A stretch of 28,057 nucleotides of DNA from CANJJB01 sp964449295 (lineage in GTDB: Bacteria > Chlamydiota > Chlamydiia > Chlamydiales > Rhabdochlamydiaceae): assembly GCA_964449295.1 (NCBI GenBank), contig CAYUZN010000009.1:1-28057 (forward strand), read 5' to 3'. Under the pieces are notes generated by a model. It worked only from the letters and a program-made list of their open reading frames with translations, was not told the DNA's origin and did no database searches. Positions 1-7,990 of this stretch are shown here, one piece after another. Within the stretch, counting starts at the first letter, position 1; the number at the start of each line of letters is the position of its first letter. The position numbers and the translations under genes were made by a program.

Positions 1-207
1 TGTGACGAGAGAGGTCCTGGAGCTTACAATATGGCACTTGGCGCAAAACGAGCTAATTATGTTCGCTCTCTTTTAGTGAAAGAAGGTGTAGCTATGCATC
101 AAGTACACACGATTTCATGTGGCAAAGAAATGCCTTTCAAAGAAGGGCATGATCCTGAAGCTTGGTCACAAAATAGACGTGGACATTTTCGCATATATAA
201 AAAATAG
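1..207 (+). CDS. pal: Peptidoglycan-associated lipoprotein Pal, 3' end only
   Basis: Open from the first base to a TAG at 205-207, giving the last 68 residues of a protein whose 5' part lies outside the window. The residues match the C-terminal half of an OmpA/Pal peptidoglycan-binding domain: a CDERG segment, then NMALGAKRANYVRSLLV, which is the helix usually read as 'N..LG..RA..V...L', and a closing NRRGHF that corresponds to the family's conserved 'NRR'. Pal is an outer-membrane lipoprotein that binds peptidoglycan and the Tol proteins. From memory, Chlamydia trachomatis has pal (CT600) followed by a LysM protein (CT601), the same order as here. The next gene starts 2 nt after this stop. 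Confidence 0.88.
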   Translation, partial: CDERGPGAYNMALGAKRANYVRSLLVKEGVAMHQVHTISCGKEMPFKEGHDPEAWSQNRRGHFRIYKK

Positions 208-209
208 CA

Positions 210-779
210 ATGAGCCTAAAAAAATATTTCTTGTTGGGGATCTTGCTTGTAGCAGGGGGATGTGTATCCCCTTTTGCAGCTCTTCAAAGATTTAAAGATA
301 ATGGCGCATTACTCGAAGAGATACGCACAGAAATTGCAGACCTTAAACACTCTATTCATGCAACAGAAGTCGAGCTTCGTCTTTTAGAAGATAAATTAGA
401 AAATCAAACCATTTCTAAAACAAGTTATCTCGAAGAAGAAATCACCGTTTTAGAAAGAAAAATTCATGCTCTTGAAAAAACTCAAGATAAAGTCTCTGCT
501 GATCTAAAAACCACAACAAACTATGCCCATCAAATCGAGGCACTCGATCGTAAAGTTGGAGACATGGAGCAAGTCAAAACTGCTCTAGCCTCTCTCTCAA
601 AATATATTGCATCTAAAAAACCTTCGACTTATCGCGTACAAGAAGGGGATTCTCTGTCAAAAATCGCCAAAGCTTACGGAACGTCTGTTGATAACTTAAA
701 AGTCCTTAATCGCTTAGAAAGTGATAAAATTCTCGTTGGACAACTTCTTCAAATATCTGATTCCCATGCCATACAATGA
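210..779 (+). CDS. LysM-domain coiled-coil lipoprotein (NlpD/CT601-like)
   Basis: 189 residues. The N-terminus is a lipoprotein signal: two lysines, a hydrophobic run and a lipobox-like AGGC ending at Cys18. Residues about 35-135 are rich in E, K, L and I in heptad-like spacing and probably form a long coiled coil. Residues about 140-183 are a LysM module (YRVQEGDSLSKIAKAYGTS, then NxL and a final G-Q-L-L-Q-I). LysM binds the glycan backbone of peptidoglycan. No peptidase or amidase domain follows, so this is a binding or scaffold protein, not a hydrolase by itself. It begins 2 nt after pal and overlaps murI by 14 nt, which suggests one envelope operon. The order pal then LysM protein resembles Chlamydia. 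Confidence 0.8.
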   Translation: MSLKKYFLLGILLVAGGCVSPFAALQRFKDNGALLEEIRTEIADLKHSIHATEVELRLLEDKLENQTISKTSYLEEEITVLERKIHALEKTQDKVSADLKTTTNYAHQIEALDRKVGDMEQVKTALASLSKYIASKKPSTYRVQEGDSLSKIAKAYGTSVDNLKVLNRLESDKILVGQLLQISDSHAIQ

Positions 780-1578
780 TGACAGTATTGGCATTTTCGA
801 TTCTGGCTTTGGTGGCCTGACCGTCATGAATGCCATCAGGGAAATCCTTCCCTGTGAAAATATTATCTACTTCGGAGATACCGCGCGCATTCCTTACGGA
901 ACTAAAAGCCAAGAAACTATTCTTCGCTACGCCATTGAAAACACCTCTTTTTTGATCAATCAAAATATTAAAGTTCTCGTTGTGGCTTGCCATACAGCGT
1001 CCTGCTTGACTCTCCCCAAATTACAAGAACTCTTTCCTATTCCCATCATCGGTGTTACCCAATCTTGCCAAATAACACACCTGCCCTCTACAAACAAACT
1101 AGCTATTTTAGGAACACACGCCACAATTAATTCAGGAATTTACCAAAATTTAATTCTCAAACAATTTCCTCAACTAGACATCACAGCCATTGCCTGCCAA
1201 CTATTTGTCAATCTTGTCGAAGAGGGATTTATTGATCACCCACTGACAGATCTCGCTATCCATGAATATTTAAGACCTTTAAAAGAAAATAAGATTGATA
1301 CCATTTTACTTGGCTGCACTCATTTTCCTCTTTTATCCTTGCAAATCGAACGCTATTTGTCTCGTCCCATAACTTTCGTAGATCCTGCTCTTAGTTGTGC
1401 ACAAGCAGTCCGTAAGCTTTTAACAAACTTAAATCTTTTACGGTCTCTGCCTAATTCCACATCTCAATTTTATGTCTCTGATGCTCCTGAAAAATTTCAA
1501 GCACTTGGCCAAAAATTTTTCTCTGATCCTATCACCAACGTTTATAAAACAGAAAATTTCACAAGTAAAAAAAATTAA
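766..1578 (+). CDS. murI: Glutamate racemase MurI
   Basis: Converts L-glutamate to D-glutamate for peptidoglycan stems. The frame is open further upstream from a GTG at 721, but the ATG at 766 gives a 270-residue protein of normal family length that starts directly before the conserved IGIFDSGFGGLTV segment. The two catalytic cysteines are present: Cys75 in VVACHTAS (usually ACNTAS) and Cys184 in LLGCTHFPLL. Asp12 in FDSG and the GDTARIPYG loop are also present. It overlaps the LysM gene by 14 nt, so the two are probably translationally coupled. Chlamydiaceae are known to lack MurI and to use DapF as a glutamate racemase, so a dedicated MurI here points to a chlamydia outside that family. Confidence 0.93.
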   Translation: MPYNDDSIGIFDSGFGGLTVMNAIREILPCENIIYFGDTARIPYGTKSQETILRYAIENTSFLINQNIKVLVVACHTASCLTLPKLQELFPIPIIGVTQSCQITHLPSTNKLAILGTHATINSGIYQNLILKQFPQLDITAIACQLFVNLVEEGFIDHPLTDLAIHEYLRPLKENKIDTILLGCTHFPLLSLQIERYLSRPITFVDPALSCAQAVRKLLTNLNLLRSLPNSTSQFYVSDAPEKFQALGQKFFSDPITNVYKTENFTSKKN

Positions 1579-1592
1579 TTTGAAATTAACGC

Positions 1593-1614
1593 GATAGATA
1601 ACGTACGATCTATC
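1593..1614. repeat. Short inverted repeat in the leader of the 1642 gene
   Basis: GATAGAT (1593-1599) and ATCTATC (1608-1614) are perfect 7-bp inverted arms around an 8-nt spacer. It lies between the murI stop and the Shine-Dalgarno AAAGGAG of the next gene. No T-run follows, so it is not a convincing terminator; an operator or mRNA leader hairpin is possible. Confidence 0.35.
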
Positions 1615-1641
1615 TCTACAAAAAACAAAGGAGATAAGACG

Positions 1642-2133
1642 ATGTTTAAAAGATTTAGCATTTTAGCTTTAGCTCTCTTAATAAGTGTTACAAACCTAAT
1701 GGGAGATAACAAGAAATTACCTGCAACAGATCAAGCTCTGTATTCAGGTGGCTTTGTGATAGGGCCTGGTTTTAACACTCTTGACTCTCTGATGTCGGTG
1801 GTTGTAGGTTATTATGGACCAAGTTGGATAATTGATGTAGGAGCAAATTATTCTTTTGAAGAAGGTTATCATGAATCTGACTTATTCGGTCATTTAGGTC
1901 TTAGAAATCGGCTTCGTCAAAATCTTTTCATTTCTTATGGCTTTATGGGATTTGGAGATATTGGACATTCCCCATGGAGTGTAGGGATTTTTACTGGTCT
2001 TGAGTATCAAATCTCAAAACATTTTCTTATCTCAGGCAAAATTTATCCTTATAACTACACGAAAGATACGTGGTTTCAGGCTAAAAACAATATTTTTTCC
2101 GATGGAACTATAGGTCTATTTTACGTTTTTTAA
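1642..2133 (+). CDS. Small exported protein, probable outer-membrane beta-barrel
   Basis: 163 residues. The first 21 or so residues form a Sec signal peptide (FKRF, a hydrophobic core, then a possible cleavage near LMG). The mature part alternates aromatic and small residues in strand-like blocks with many glycines (for example SGGFVIGPGF, VVVGYYGPSW, GIFTGLEYQI, GTIGLFYVF) and ends in phenylalanine. A C-terminal aromatic residue is the usual signal for BAM-dependent barrel insertion. The length would allow about 8 strands. A good Shine-Dalgarno (AAAGGAG) precedes the ATG by about 10 nt. The next gene starts 12 nt downstream, so they are probably co-transcribed. I do not recognise a named family. 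Confidence 0.7.
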   Translation: MFKRFSILALALLISVTNLMGDNKKLPATDQALYSGGFVIGPGFNTLDSLMSVVVGYYGPSWIIDVGANYSFEEGYHESDLFGHLGLRNRLRQNLFISYGFMGFGDIGHSPWSVGIFTGLEYQISKHFLISGKIYPYNYTKDTWFQAKNNIFSDGTIGLFYVF

Positions 2134-2145
2134 AGGAGCTATTCC

Positions 2146-3069
2146 ATGCTTGGTACAGAACTGATGATTACTGCCGCTGTATTTGTGGCAACGTCTAATT
2201 ATTGCATGCGAAAAAGTATCGATGCAGGAGGTTCGACAAAAGCCTTTTTGATGATTCAGTTTTTCATAGTCTTTTTGATTGCTATTTTGCTCAATCCTGT
2301 GAGAAGTGGCAATTATCAGTGGAGCACGAGCATGGCTTTATTTGGGATTGCAGGTGGAATTGTTCTGATATTTATGATGGCCTTTCTAGGAAAAGCACTA
2401 GAGACTGGCCCTCCGGGCCTTACGTTTGCAGCTCTAAATGGCTCCACTGTCATGCCAAGCATTCTCATGGCATGTTTATTCGGAGGTGCCTTTGGATATA
2501 TCTACACAATGTGGCATGGTCTGGGATCTTGCCTTGTGATTGTAGGACTTTTTTGGGCAGGATGGCAAACAAGAGGAAGCGGCGAGAGAAAAGCTAACTG
2601 GGTGAGTTTTGTAACAGCTGCCTTTTTTCTGCATGTCATTTTTTTGATTCTTTTGAGCTGGAGAGCTCTTTTTATCAACTTTCCCGACGCTAATGGTCTT
2701 TTACTCTCTTTTGATACAGAAGATATGAAAAGTCAATGGTTCATGCCGATGGCATTTTGTGCAGCTTTTGTAATGCAATCTTTGATCTATGCCTCTACAG
2801 AAAAAAGAAAGCCTTATAAAGGTGAAGTGATCTACGGTATTCTAGGGGGGATTGCCAATGGTATTGGAACCTTCTTTATGATCTGGAGCACAGAAGTGGC
2901 AACCTCATTTGAGCATGCCATGATCTATCCTCTTTTTGCTGTCACAATTATTATCATCTGTAATCTCTGGGGGCAGTGGTTATATAAGGAGAGAGTTAAC
3001 TGGAAGGCTAATACCGTCTGTATATTAGGTATCTTCATTGGCACCATCGATTGGAAAACAATCTTTTAA
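2146..3069 (+). CDS. EamA/DMT-superfamily transporter-like membrane protein
   Basis: 307 residues and about ten hydrophobic segments arranged as two halves, which fits the 5+5 helix plan of the drug/metabolite transporter (EamA) superfamily. The first helix has 'ITAAVFVATSNYCMRKSID'. Each half ends with a conserved-looking stretch: LETGPPGLTFAALNGSTVMPSIL in the first half and a YKERVNWKANTVCILGIFIG tail in the second. The latter resembles the 'E.l...q..G..lil.G' end of EamA domains. The substrate cannot be deduced. A Shine-Dalgarno AAAGGAG lies about 8 nt upstream of the ATG. The gene follows the barrel-like gene after 12 nt, so import or export of a metabolite across both membranes is a possible but unproven link. 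Confidence 0.72.
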   Translation: MLGTELMITAAVFVATSNYCMRKSIDAGGSTKAFLMIQFFIVFLIAILLNPVRSGNYQWSTSMALFGIAGGIVLIFMMAFLGKALETGPPGLTFAALNGSTVMPSILMACLFGGAFGYIYTMWHGLGSCLVIVGLFWAGWQTRGSGERKANWVSFVTAAFFLHVIFLILLSWRALFINFPDANGLLLSFDTEDMKSQWFMPMAFCAAFVMQSLIYASTEKRKPYKGEVIYGILGGIANGIGTFFMIWSTEVATSFEHAMIYPLFAVTIIIICNLWGQWLYKERVNWKANTVCILGIFIGTIDWKTIF

Positions 3070-3077
3070 AAGATATG

Positions 3078-3105
3078 TTGACATTCTTATTCCAAAACCT
3101 ATATC
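3078..3105 (+). promoter_or_regulatory. Probable sigma-66/sigma-70 promoter for the 3142 gene
   Basis: A perfect -35 box TTGACA at 3078-3083 is followed after 16 nt by TATATC at 3100-3105 (4 of 6 matches to TATAAT). It lies in the 72-nt gap upstream of the 3142 start, whose Shine-Dalgarno (TGGAG) is about 9 nt before the ATG. Confidence 0.45.
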
Positions 3106-3141
3106 TACAAATTAGAAATAGTTTAATGGAGATGGTTTCTT

Positions 3142-3528
3142 ATGGAAGACAAGAAAAAAGATGGAGTCTCAGTCAGAGAGATAGAAGATTTCGCTAAAAA
3201 ACATCGTTTTGAAGTTTTTTTCTGCTTGATATTTTTCTTAGCCTTTATTTTTGGAGCTTTTGGGTTTTTTAAATCTTTCTGGAGTATTGCAGCTCTCATG
3301 GGAGGTGCCATTTGTGGTGTGCTCTTCTCCACAAAAGTTGAAGGGTTGCTCAAAAAAATTCTCTCTTTCGTCTTTAAACACGATGGAACAATGCAGCTCG
3401 TTCTAGCAATTGTTTGCCTTGTGCTGGCTATTTTTATCCCATTTTTAGTCTTTTTAATCGCAGGACTTGCTGGCGGCAGAACTTTATATATGCAAGCTAT
3501 TGACGCTGCCCGCTCAAAGATGAAGTAA
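3142..3528 (+). CDS. Small conserved-looking membrane protein
   Basis: 128 residues. A charged N-terminus of about 25 residues (acidic, then KKHR) is followed by three or four hydrophobic segments: FFCLIFFLAFIFGAFGFF, SIAALMGGAICGVLF, and LVLAIVCLVLAIFIPFLVFLIAGLAGG. A basic helix between them (KVEGLLKKILSFVFKHD) probably faces the cytoplasm. No family is recognised. The gene has its own promoter-like sequence upstream and a Shine-Dalgarno, so it need not depend on the transporter operon. Its 3' end overlaps the convergent gene at 3497-4276 by 32 nt, so no terminator fits between them. Confidence 0.65.
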   Translation: MEDKKKDGVSVREIEDFAKKHRFEVFFCLIFFLAFIFGAFGFFKSFWSIAALMGGAICGVLFSTKVEGLLKKILSFVFKHDGTMQLVLAIVCLVLAIFIPFLVFLIAGLAGGRTLYMQAIDAARSKMK

Positions 3529-4276
3529 TGACTTCTTCTCGGTGATTAATGTAATCTAAGAGAGAGACGTCCTGTTTTTTGAAGTTTTGCGCAATTAAAT
3601 GGTAAGCTTCTGGATCATATGTTTTGCTGACAATTGATTTTTCTGTCCATCCAGCATTTTGTTTGAGTTCTTCCCAGGCAGTTAGTTCTCCTTCTAAAGA
3701 GCCAAGCTCTTTTTCTAAAGTGGCTATCCGAATAAGATTATAAGCATAGAGAAGTGATCCGTGACGGATGATCTGACTTCTTTTCTCCCAAAATGATTGA
3801 TCAACTTCAAGTTGCATTTTTAAATTTTTTGCCTCTTCTAAGGCCTCTTTTAAACGCCCTTCACCGATCATCAAAGAGCCTTTTGCAAATTTTGTATAGT
3901 AAGGAGAAAATGTTTCAATGCGTTTCAAAGTAGCAGAGGCATAACTTGATCCCAACCCACTTTGACTTGAGGCCAAAAGTTTTTGAGCAATGACGCTATC
4001 GTACTTCTGATGTAATTCGGGATGCTTACGCATGAGCTTCTCTAATTTGGCAAGAGCATCTTTAGTTCCTTCCCAGTTTGAGCAAACAGCCTCTGCAGTG
4101 ACATAATCGAGTTGAGAGTTCCCCTTTGCCCACCCTAAAAACCTATTAGCTCCCATCAAAAGAACCACTACGCTGATACATCCTATCACGATCACATTAA
4201 CATGTGCCGTAAACCAGTCAACAACCTGTCCTTTCACATATCCAAATTTCCCAATTGGCACTTCTTCTCTTGTCAT
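3497..4276 (-). CDS. Single-pass membrane protein with helical repeat domain (YfgM-like topology)
   Basis: 259 residues. About 27 residues are followed by one transmembrane segment at roughly 28-48 (VNVIVIGCISVVVLLMGANRF). The remaining 210 residues are helix-rich with repeat-like blocks (KDALAKLEKLMRKHPELHQKY, GSSYASATLKRIETFSPYYTK, LMIGEGRLKEALEEAKNL) that look like TPR-type helix pairs. The plan of an N-terminal membrane anchor followed by TPR-like helices resembles YfgM/BamD-type periplasmic helpers, but I see no diagnostic signature. A Shine-Dalgarno (AAAGGA) lies 8 nt upstream of the ATG. It is divergent from the broken opine-dehydrogenase gene and convergent, with overlap, with the 3142 gene. 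Probably a lineage-conserved chlamydial protein. Confidence 0.66.
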   Translation of the reverse strand: MTREEVPIGKFGYVKGQVVDWFTAHVNVIVIGCISVVVLLMGANRFLGWAKGNSQLDYVTAEAVCSNWEGTKDALAKLEKLMRKHPELHQKYDSVIAQKLLASSQSGLGSSYASATLKRIETFSPYYTKFAKGSLMIGEGRLKEALEEAKNLKMQLEVDQSFWEKRSQIIRHGSLLYAYNLIRIATLEKELGSLEGELTAWEELKQNAGWTEKSIVSKTYDPEAYHLIAQNFKKQDVSLLDYINHREEVITSSLSGQRQ

Positions 4277-4375
4277 GTCAATAATCCTTTTTTCATATGA
4301 AAATTAGGAGAAAATAAGATTTAAAACAAGAGGTAGTTGCAAAATAAACAGCTTTAGCGCAGTAAATTATTTTAT

Positions 4376-5402
4376 ATGAGAATTGCAATATTAGGAGCTG
4401 ACCCAGGGGGCTTTTCACTGGCTGCAGATCTTTTTGTCCTATGTCCTTATCTTGATATAACTATAGGCTCTTAATCCCGATCATGCGAAAAACATCCACA
4501 GTTTAACGGAATCTCCTCTACAAATAGCTGGTATCTTACACCTAGAATATAGTCCTAAGACAAGCTGTGATATCAAGTCTTTGATTGAGCATTCTGAAAT
4601 ACTTCTTGTTGTCGTGCCCGCTTATGCGCAAGAGCGGTATATCCAAGATATCGTTAAATATGGCAAGAGTGGGCAATATGTTATTTTTATCCCTGGTAAT
4701 TTTGCAGCCTATATAATGAATGAGGTGTTGCAACAGGAGAAAATCAACAAGAAATTTTATATAGGCGAATTAGATAATCTATCTGATGCTGCTAAGTTTT
4801 TTAAAAAAAATGAGCTCACGATCAAAGAGCATAAAAAAACGAATAAGATTGGCTTTCTTGAAGATTATCCCACACAAATCAAAGCAGCCATTTTAACAAT
4901 TTTTCCTACTGTTGTAGAAGAGCCTTCCATTTTGCAGGTTAATTTAATGCAAATCAACCCTCCGCTTCACGTAGTCAGCACAATTCTCAATGCGTCTCGA
5001 ATTGAACAGACTGGCCCTTATGAAACATCGGGTTATGATGTGACTCCCTCCATTGCTCATGTGATTGAAAAGATCGATCTTGAACGCAAACCTCTAGCAG
5101 ACTATTTTGGCATTTGTCACGTCAAAATACTCGATGTTTTGAATGGGATGTATCCCAGTCCTTATGATAATCTCTATGATTTTCTAAAAAATATCCCTGT
5201 CTATCATAGACAGATTTCTCCTTGTAATCTGCGTCACCGATATATCTCAGGGGAAATTCCCTATTATTTTGTTCCTCTTGTTTTATTGGCTAAAAAAATA
5301 GGTATTGCCATGCCGCTATCTGAATCTTTTGTCCATATTGGGAATGCTTTGAATCAGACTGATTATTGGAAAGAAGGAAGAGATATTTGTAGTTTTTTTT
5401 AA
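4376..5402 (+). pseudogene. Opine (octopine/nopaline) dehydrogenase-like gene with a frameshift
   Basis: The intact family joins an N-terminal Rossmann domain to a C-terminal Octopine_DH domain and makes opines by NAD(P)H-dependent reductive condensation. The start at 4376 reads MRIAILGADPGGFSLAADLF and stops at 4472-4474. A second frame opens at 4467 and continues (LNPDHAKNIHSL) to the TAA at 5400-5402. Together they cover about 342 codons, the expected full length. The shift must lie in 4464-4472. C-terminal family features are clear: ILNASRIEQTGPYETSGYDV, VIEKIDLER, and HRYISGEIPYYFVPLVLLAKK. The nucleotide loop reads GADPGG, not GAGxGG, which also suggests decay. A TTG at 4581 could start a 273-residue fragment lacking the cofactor site. 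No strong Shine-Dalgarno is visible at 4376. A sequencing error remains possible. Confidence 0.75.
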
Positions 5403-6463
5403 GGTTGGTATATTTTTTCCATGTCATCGAGAGTCTGTTTAAAAGTAAACTTCTGCTTGACGAGTTCATGGGCTGCTTCTCCAAATTGTGTGCGAATATC
5501 TGGATTATTAGCAAGCTTGAGCACACTGTCTGCTACTTTATCAGGAGAAAAGGGAGGCACAACTAAGCCTGTTTTTCCATCTAGACAAACCTCTGGAAGC
5601 CCTCCTATAGATGTTGTGATCAGTGGGCGCTTTAAGTAGGCAGCCTGTAAAGAGGCTTGTGAAATCCCTTCATTTGCTGTACTTAAAAGAGTAAAAATAT
5701 CGAGAGCAGCTATCGCAGGATAAGGGTTATCTAGATGACCTGTAAATGTTAAGATCCCTTTGAGATCGATGAAATCTTTGTATTGATCGATATACCCTCC
5801 ACCCACAACAACCCATTTTAAATTGGGATGATGACGCAAAAGGTCAGCTGCTTGCATGAGATCTTTAATGCCCTTCCAAGATCTGACAACACACACCGTT
5901 CCAATGAGGCAATCTGTCTCTTTGACCCCTAGAGACTGTCTAAAAGACTTGACAGCTTCTTGTGAGACCTCAATCGGATCAACGCCTGTAGGCACACACA
6001 CACATCTACTTTCTGGAATTTTTGCCTGAGAACAAATCATCGGAATGATCCCTGAAGAGGTTGTAACAACACTATCAGCCAGTAGCTTATAAAGAAGGAG
6101 ACTATTAAGACCTTTACGAATAGATGTCGACAAATGGCGAGTTCTAACAACTTTGATTCCACACCATCTAGCAGCAAGGCCTCCCAACCAAGCATCTAAG
6201 GAAGAGTGCGTGCTGACCACTTGAATATTATGAGAGCGGATGATTTTTCTTAAGGTTAAAAGTAGCGTGATGGCATATCTCTTCTCAAAATCACACTCAT
6301 AGACAAGAAATCCTACTTGTTTGGCTCTTTCCGAGAGTTTTCCTCCTCTCTGAACCGCGAAGACAATTTCATGACCGAACTCTGCAAGACCTAGCGCTTC
6401 TTTCAGAATGCGAATTTCTTGCCCGCCCCATCCATTAGAACTTTCAGTATATAAAATCTTCAC
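5399..6463 (-). CDS. GT4-type glycosyltransferase (GT-B fold)
   Basis: 354 residues. The N-terminal domain begins MKILYTESSNGWGGQEIRIL, with the GGQE/GG loop typical of family GT4 acceptor domains, and continues with THSSLDAWLGGLAA and VVRTRH. The C-terminal donor-binding domain has IGTVCVVRSWKGIKDLMQA, LKWVVVGGG, and the conserved segment ANEGISQASLQAAYLKRPLI, then SIGGLPEV and GLVVPP, matching the nucleotide-sugar binding half of glycosyltransferases group 1. It should transfer a sugar to a lipid or glycan acceptor at the inner membrane; LPS or other envelope glycan assembly is likely, but the substrate is unknown. The start overlaps the mutY stop by 20 nt, so it is probably translated from the mutY transcript. 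Its stop overlaps the opine-dehydrogenase pseudogene by 4 nt. Confidence 0.86.
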   Translation of the reverse strand: MKILYTESSNGWGGQEIRILKEALGLAEFGHEIVFAVQRGGKLSERAKQVGFLVYECDFEKRYAITLLLTLRKIIRSHNIQVVSTHSSLDAWLGGLAARWCGIKVVRTRHLSTSIRKGLNSLLLYKLLADSVVTTSSGIIPMICSQAKIPESRCVCVPTGVDPIEVSQEAVKSFRQSLGVKETDCLIGTVCVVRSWKGIKDLMQAADLLRHHPNLKWVVVGGGYIDQYKDFIDLKGILTFTGHLDNPYPAIAALDIFTLLSTANEGISQASLQAAYLKRPLITTSIGGLPEVCLDGKTGLVVPPFSPDKVADSVLKLANNPDIRTQFGEAAHELVKQKFTFKQTLDDMEKIYQP

Positions 6464-7466
6464 ACATCACTGCTTTGAGTATACGTCTATGACCTGAAGA
6501 AAATGATAATTTCTCAATTTCTTCTAGTGTTAACCAGTCATACCCGTGTATATCTCTCTTTTGTTTAACTCTGTAAATTGTCGGGTAGAGGGTAGCAGAA
6601 AATCTTGTAAATCCATGTCTCACTTTTGGAAGCGTCTTGATCTCTATTAGCTCAAAATCAAACTCCCAAGAAGCCCCTTTAGACACATAGGGAAATTCAC
6701 AAAGACCACCCATCACCTTTCCCAAGTCTTCTTTTTTGATCAGCAGCTGTTTCTCATATATAATAACAGCCACATCCCTACTAAGATGGGTTATTTTAAC
6801 ACGTTTTTGCTTTATTGGTAAAAGAGAAGAAGTCCCCTCTTTATAAGCCAAACATTTGTCTTGCAAAGGGCATAGATCACACTTAGGCTTTTTTTGACAA
6901 ATTTGAGCCCCGAGCTCAATCAATGCCTCCATTAAAACCCAAGGTTCCTCATCAGGCAAAATAGAGGAGACCTTATCTTCAAAAATTTTCTTCTTAGAGA
7001 CATCATCCCAGAGATTAAACAGCCTTGAAATGACCCGAATCACATTGCCATCGACAGCAGCTGCCTTCTGATGAAAGGCAAAGCTGAGGACTGCCCCTAC
7101 TGTATAAGGACCAAATCCCTTGATTTTCTCCAAATCCTCTCTTTTAGACGGCACGTCTCCCTTAAAGGCCTCCATCATGACTTTGGCAGCCTCATGCAAG
7201 TTTCTCGCTCTTGAATAATACCCAAGCCCCTCCCACGTCTTGATCACCTCTTCCAAAGAAGCCGTGGCTAAACTTTCCACAGTAGGAAATTTTTGCATCC
7301 ATCTCTCAAAATAATTGACGACAACAGCGACAAGAGTCTGTTGGAGCATCACTTCTGAGATCCACACCGCATAAGGAGAGGGATTTCGTCTCCAAGGAAG
7401 GTCTCTTTTTTCCTCTAAAAACCACTCTTTTAGATCGTTTAGGTTCATTTGGCACACTTCTTGCAT
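6444..7466 (-). CDS. mutY: A/G-specific adenine DNA glycosylase MutY
   Basis: Removes adenine mispaired with 8-oxoguanine or guanine in base excision repair. Of the 340 residues, DLPWRRNPSPYAVWISEVML carries the catalytic Glu38. The helix-hairpin-helix is KIKGFGPYTVGAV, followed by the catalytic Asp139 in AAVDGNVIRV. A [4Fe-4S] cysteine set lies at 190, 196, 199 and 205. The last 130 residues are the NUDIX-like 8-oxoG recognition domain (KEDLGKVMGGLCEFPYV). The first cysteine pair is separated by 5 residues where the usual spacing is 6. The start is uncertain: the ATG at 7466 lacks a Shine-Dalgarno and follows a TATAAT at 7478-7473, while the ATG at 7448 has AAGAAG upstream. The downstream glycosyltransferase overlaps by 20 nt. 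Confidence 0.95.
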   Translation of the reverse strand: MQEVCQMNLNDLKEWFLEEKRDLPWRRNPSPYAVWISEVMLQQTLVAVVVNYFERWMQKFPTVESLATASLEEVIKTWEGLGYYSRARNLHEAAKVMMEAFKGDVPSKREDLEKIKGFGPYTVGAVLSFAFHQKAAAVDGNVIRVISRLFNLWDDVSKKKIFEDKVSSILPDEEPWVLMEALIELGAQICQKKPKCDLCPLQDKCLAYKEGTSSLLPIKQKRVKITHLSRDVAVIIYEKQLLIKKEDLGKVMGGLCEFPYVSKGASWEFDFELIEIKTLPKVRHGFTRFSATLYPTIYRVKQKRDIHGYDWLTLEEIEKLSFSSGHRRILKAVMCEDFIY

Positions 7467-7492
7467 AAGATAATTATACAGGAAGGCATCTT

Positions 7493-7990
7493 ATGATTAG
7501 TAAAAAAAATCCTCAGTGGCTTGAAGCCCATATAAAACTGCAAAACTGTATGAAACAAGAGATTGAACTCATGCGAGAAATTCTTGCCAATATGCATCAA
7601 GAAGAGTATTTCCTTTTGTCTAACGATAAGGTCTCTCGGGATCACGTCGTAGAAGAAAGATCTCTTCTCCTGGGCCGTTTCAATGAGATTAGAAAAGCTA
7701 GACTCTATGCGACAGAGATTCTAGAAGATCTCTCTTTTCCTGATGCCGATCCAGAAACGATCTCTTTAGCCAATTGTTTAAACCAAAATGATGAAGAGAG
7801 TTGTGAAACTTTATTTTTAAGAGATCAACTCGTAGCTATTTACGATCGTATGACGATGCAAAATGCCCGTAATCAACTCTTATTTAAGCTCAGTCAGCAC
7901 CAATCTCTAGGCGGCTGCCATCCTGAGCTCCCAAAGCCATCCAAACGAAAAAATGTCATTGTGACAATTCCTAGAAAACCCATAGACTAG
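7493..7990 (+). CDS. FlgN-like helical protein (possible type III secretion chaperone)
   Basis: 165 residues and almost wholly helical up to about residue 140. The N-terminal 90 residues look like FlgN/type III export chaperones: a long helix with QNCMKQEIELMREILANMHQEE, then a LLSND turn and a second helix with EERSLLLGRFNEIRKARLYA. The family pattern is 'll..E...L...d...l..l...K..ll..le..R'. The tail is basic and unstructured (PKPSKRKNVIVTIPRKPID). Shine-Dalgarno AGGAAGG lies 5 nt before the ATG. It is divergent from mutY, with only 26 nt between the starts. Its stop codon at 7988-7990 coincides with the left end of a long inverted repeat, so the original C-terminus may have been altered there. 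The assignment is by resemblance only. Confidence 0.5.
   Translation: MISKKNPQWLEAHIKLQNCMKQEIELMREILANMHQEEYFLLSNDKVSRDHVVEERSLLLGRFNEIRKARLYATEILEDLSFPDADPETISLANCLNQNDEESCETLFLRDQLVAIYDRMTMQNARNQLLFKLSQHQSLGGCHPELPKPSKRKNVIVTIPRKPID

Noticed and set aside
721..765. GTG start giving murI 15 extra residues
   Set aside because: The added residues are an out-of-frame reading of the LysM domain; the ATG at 766 gives the standard MurI start.
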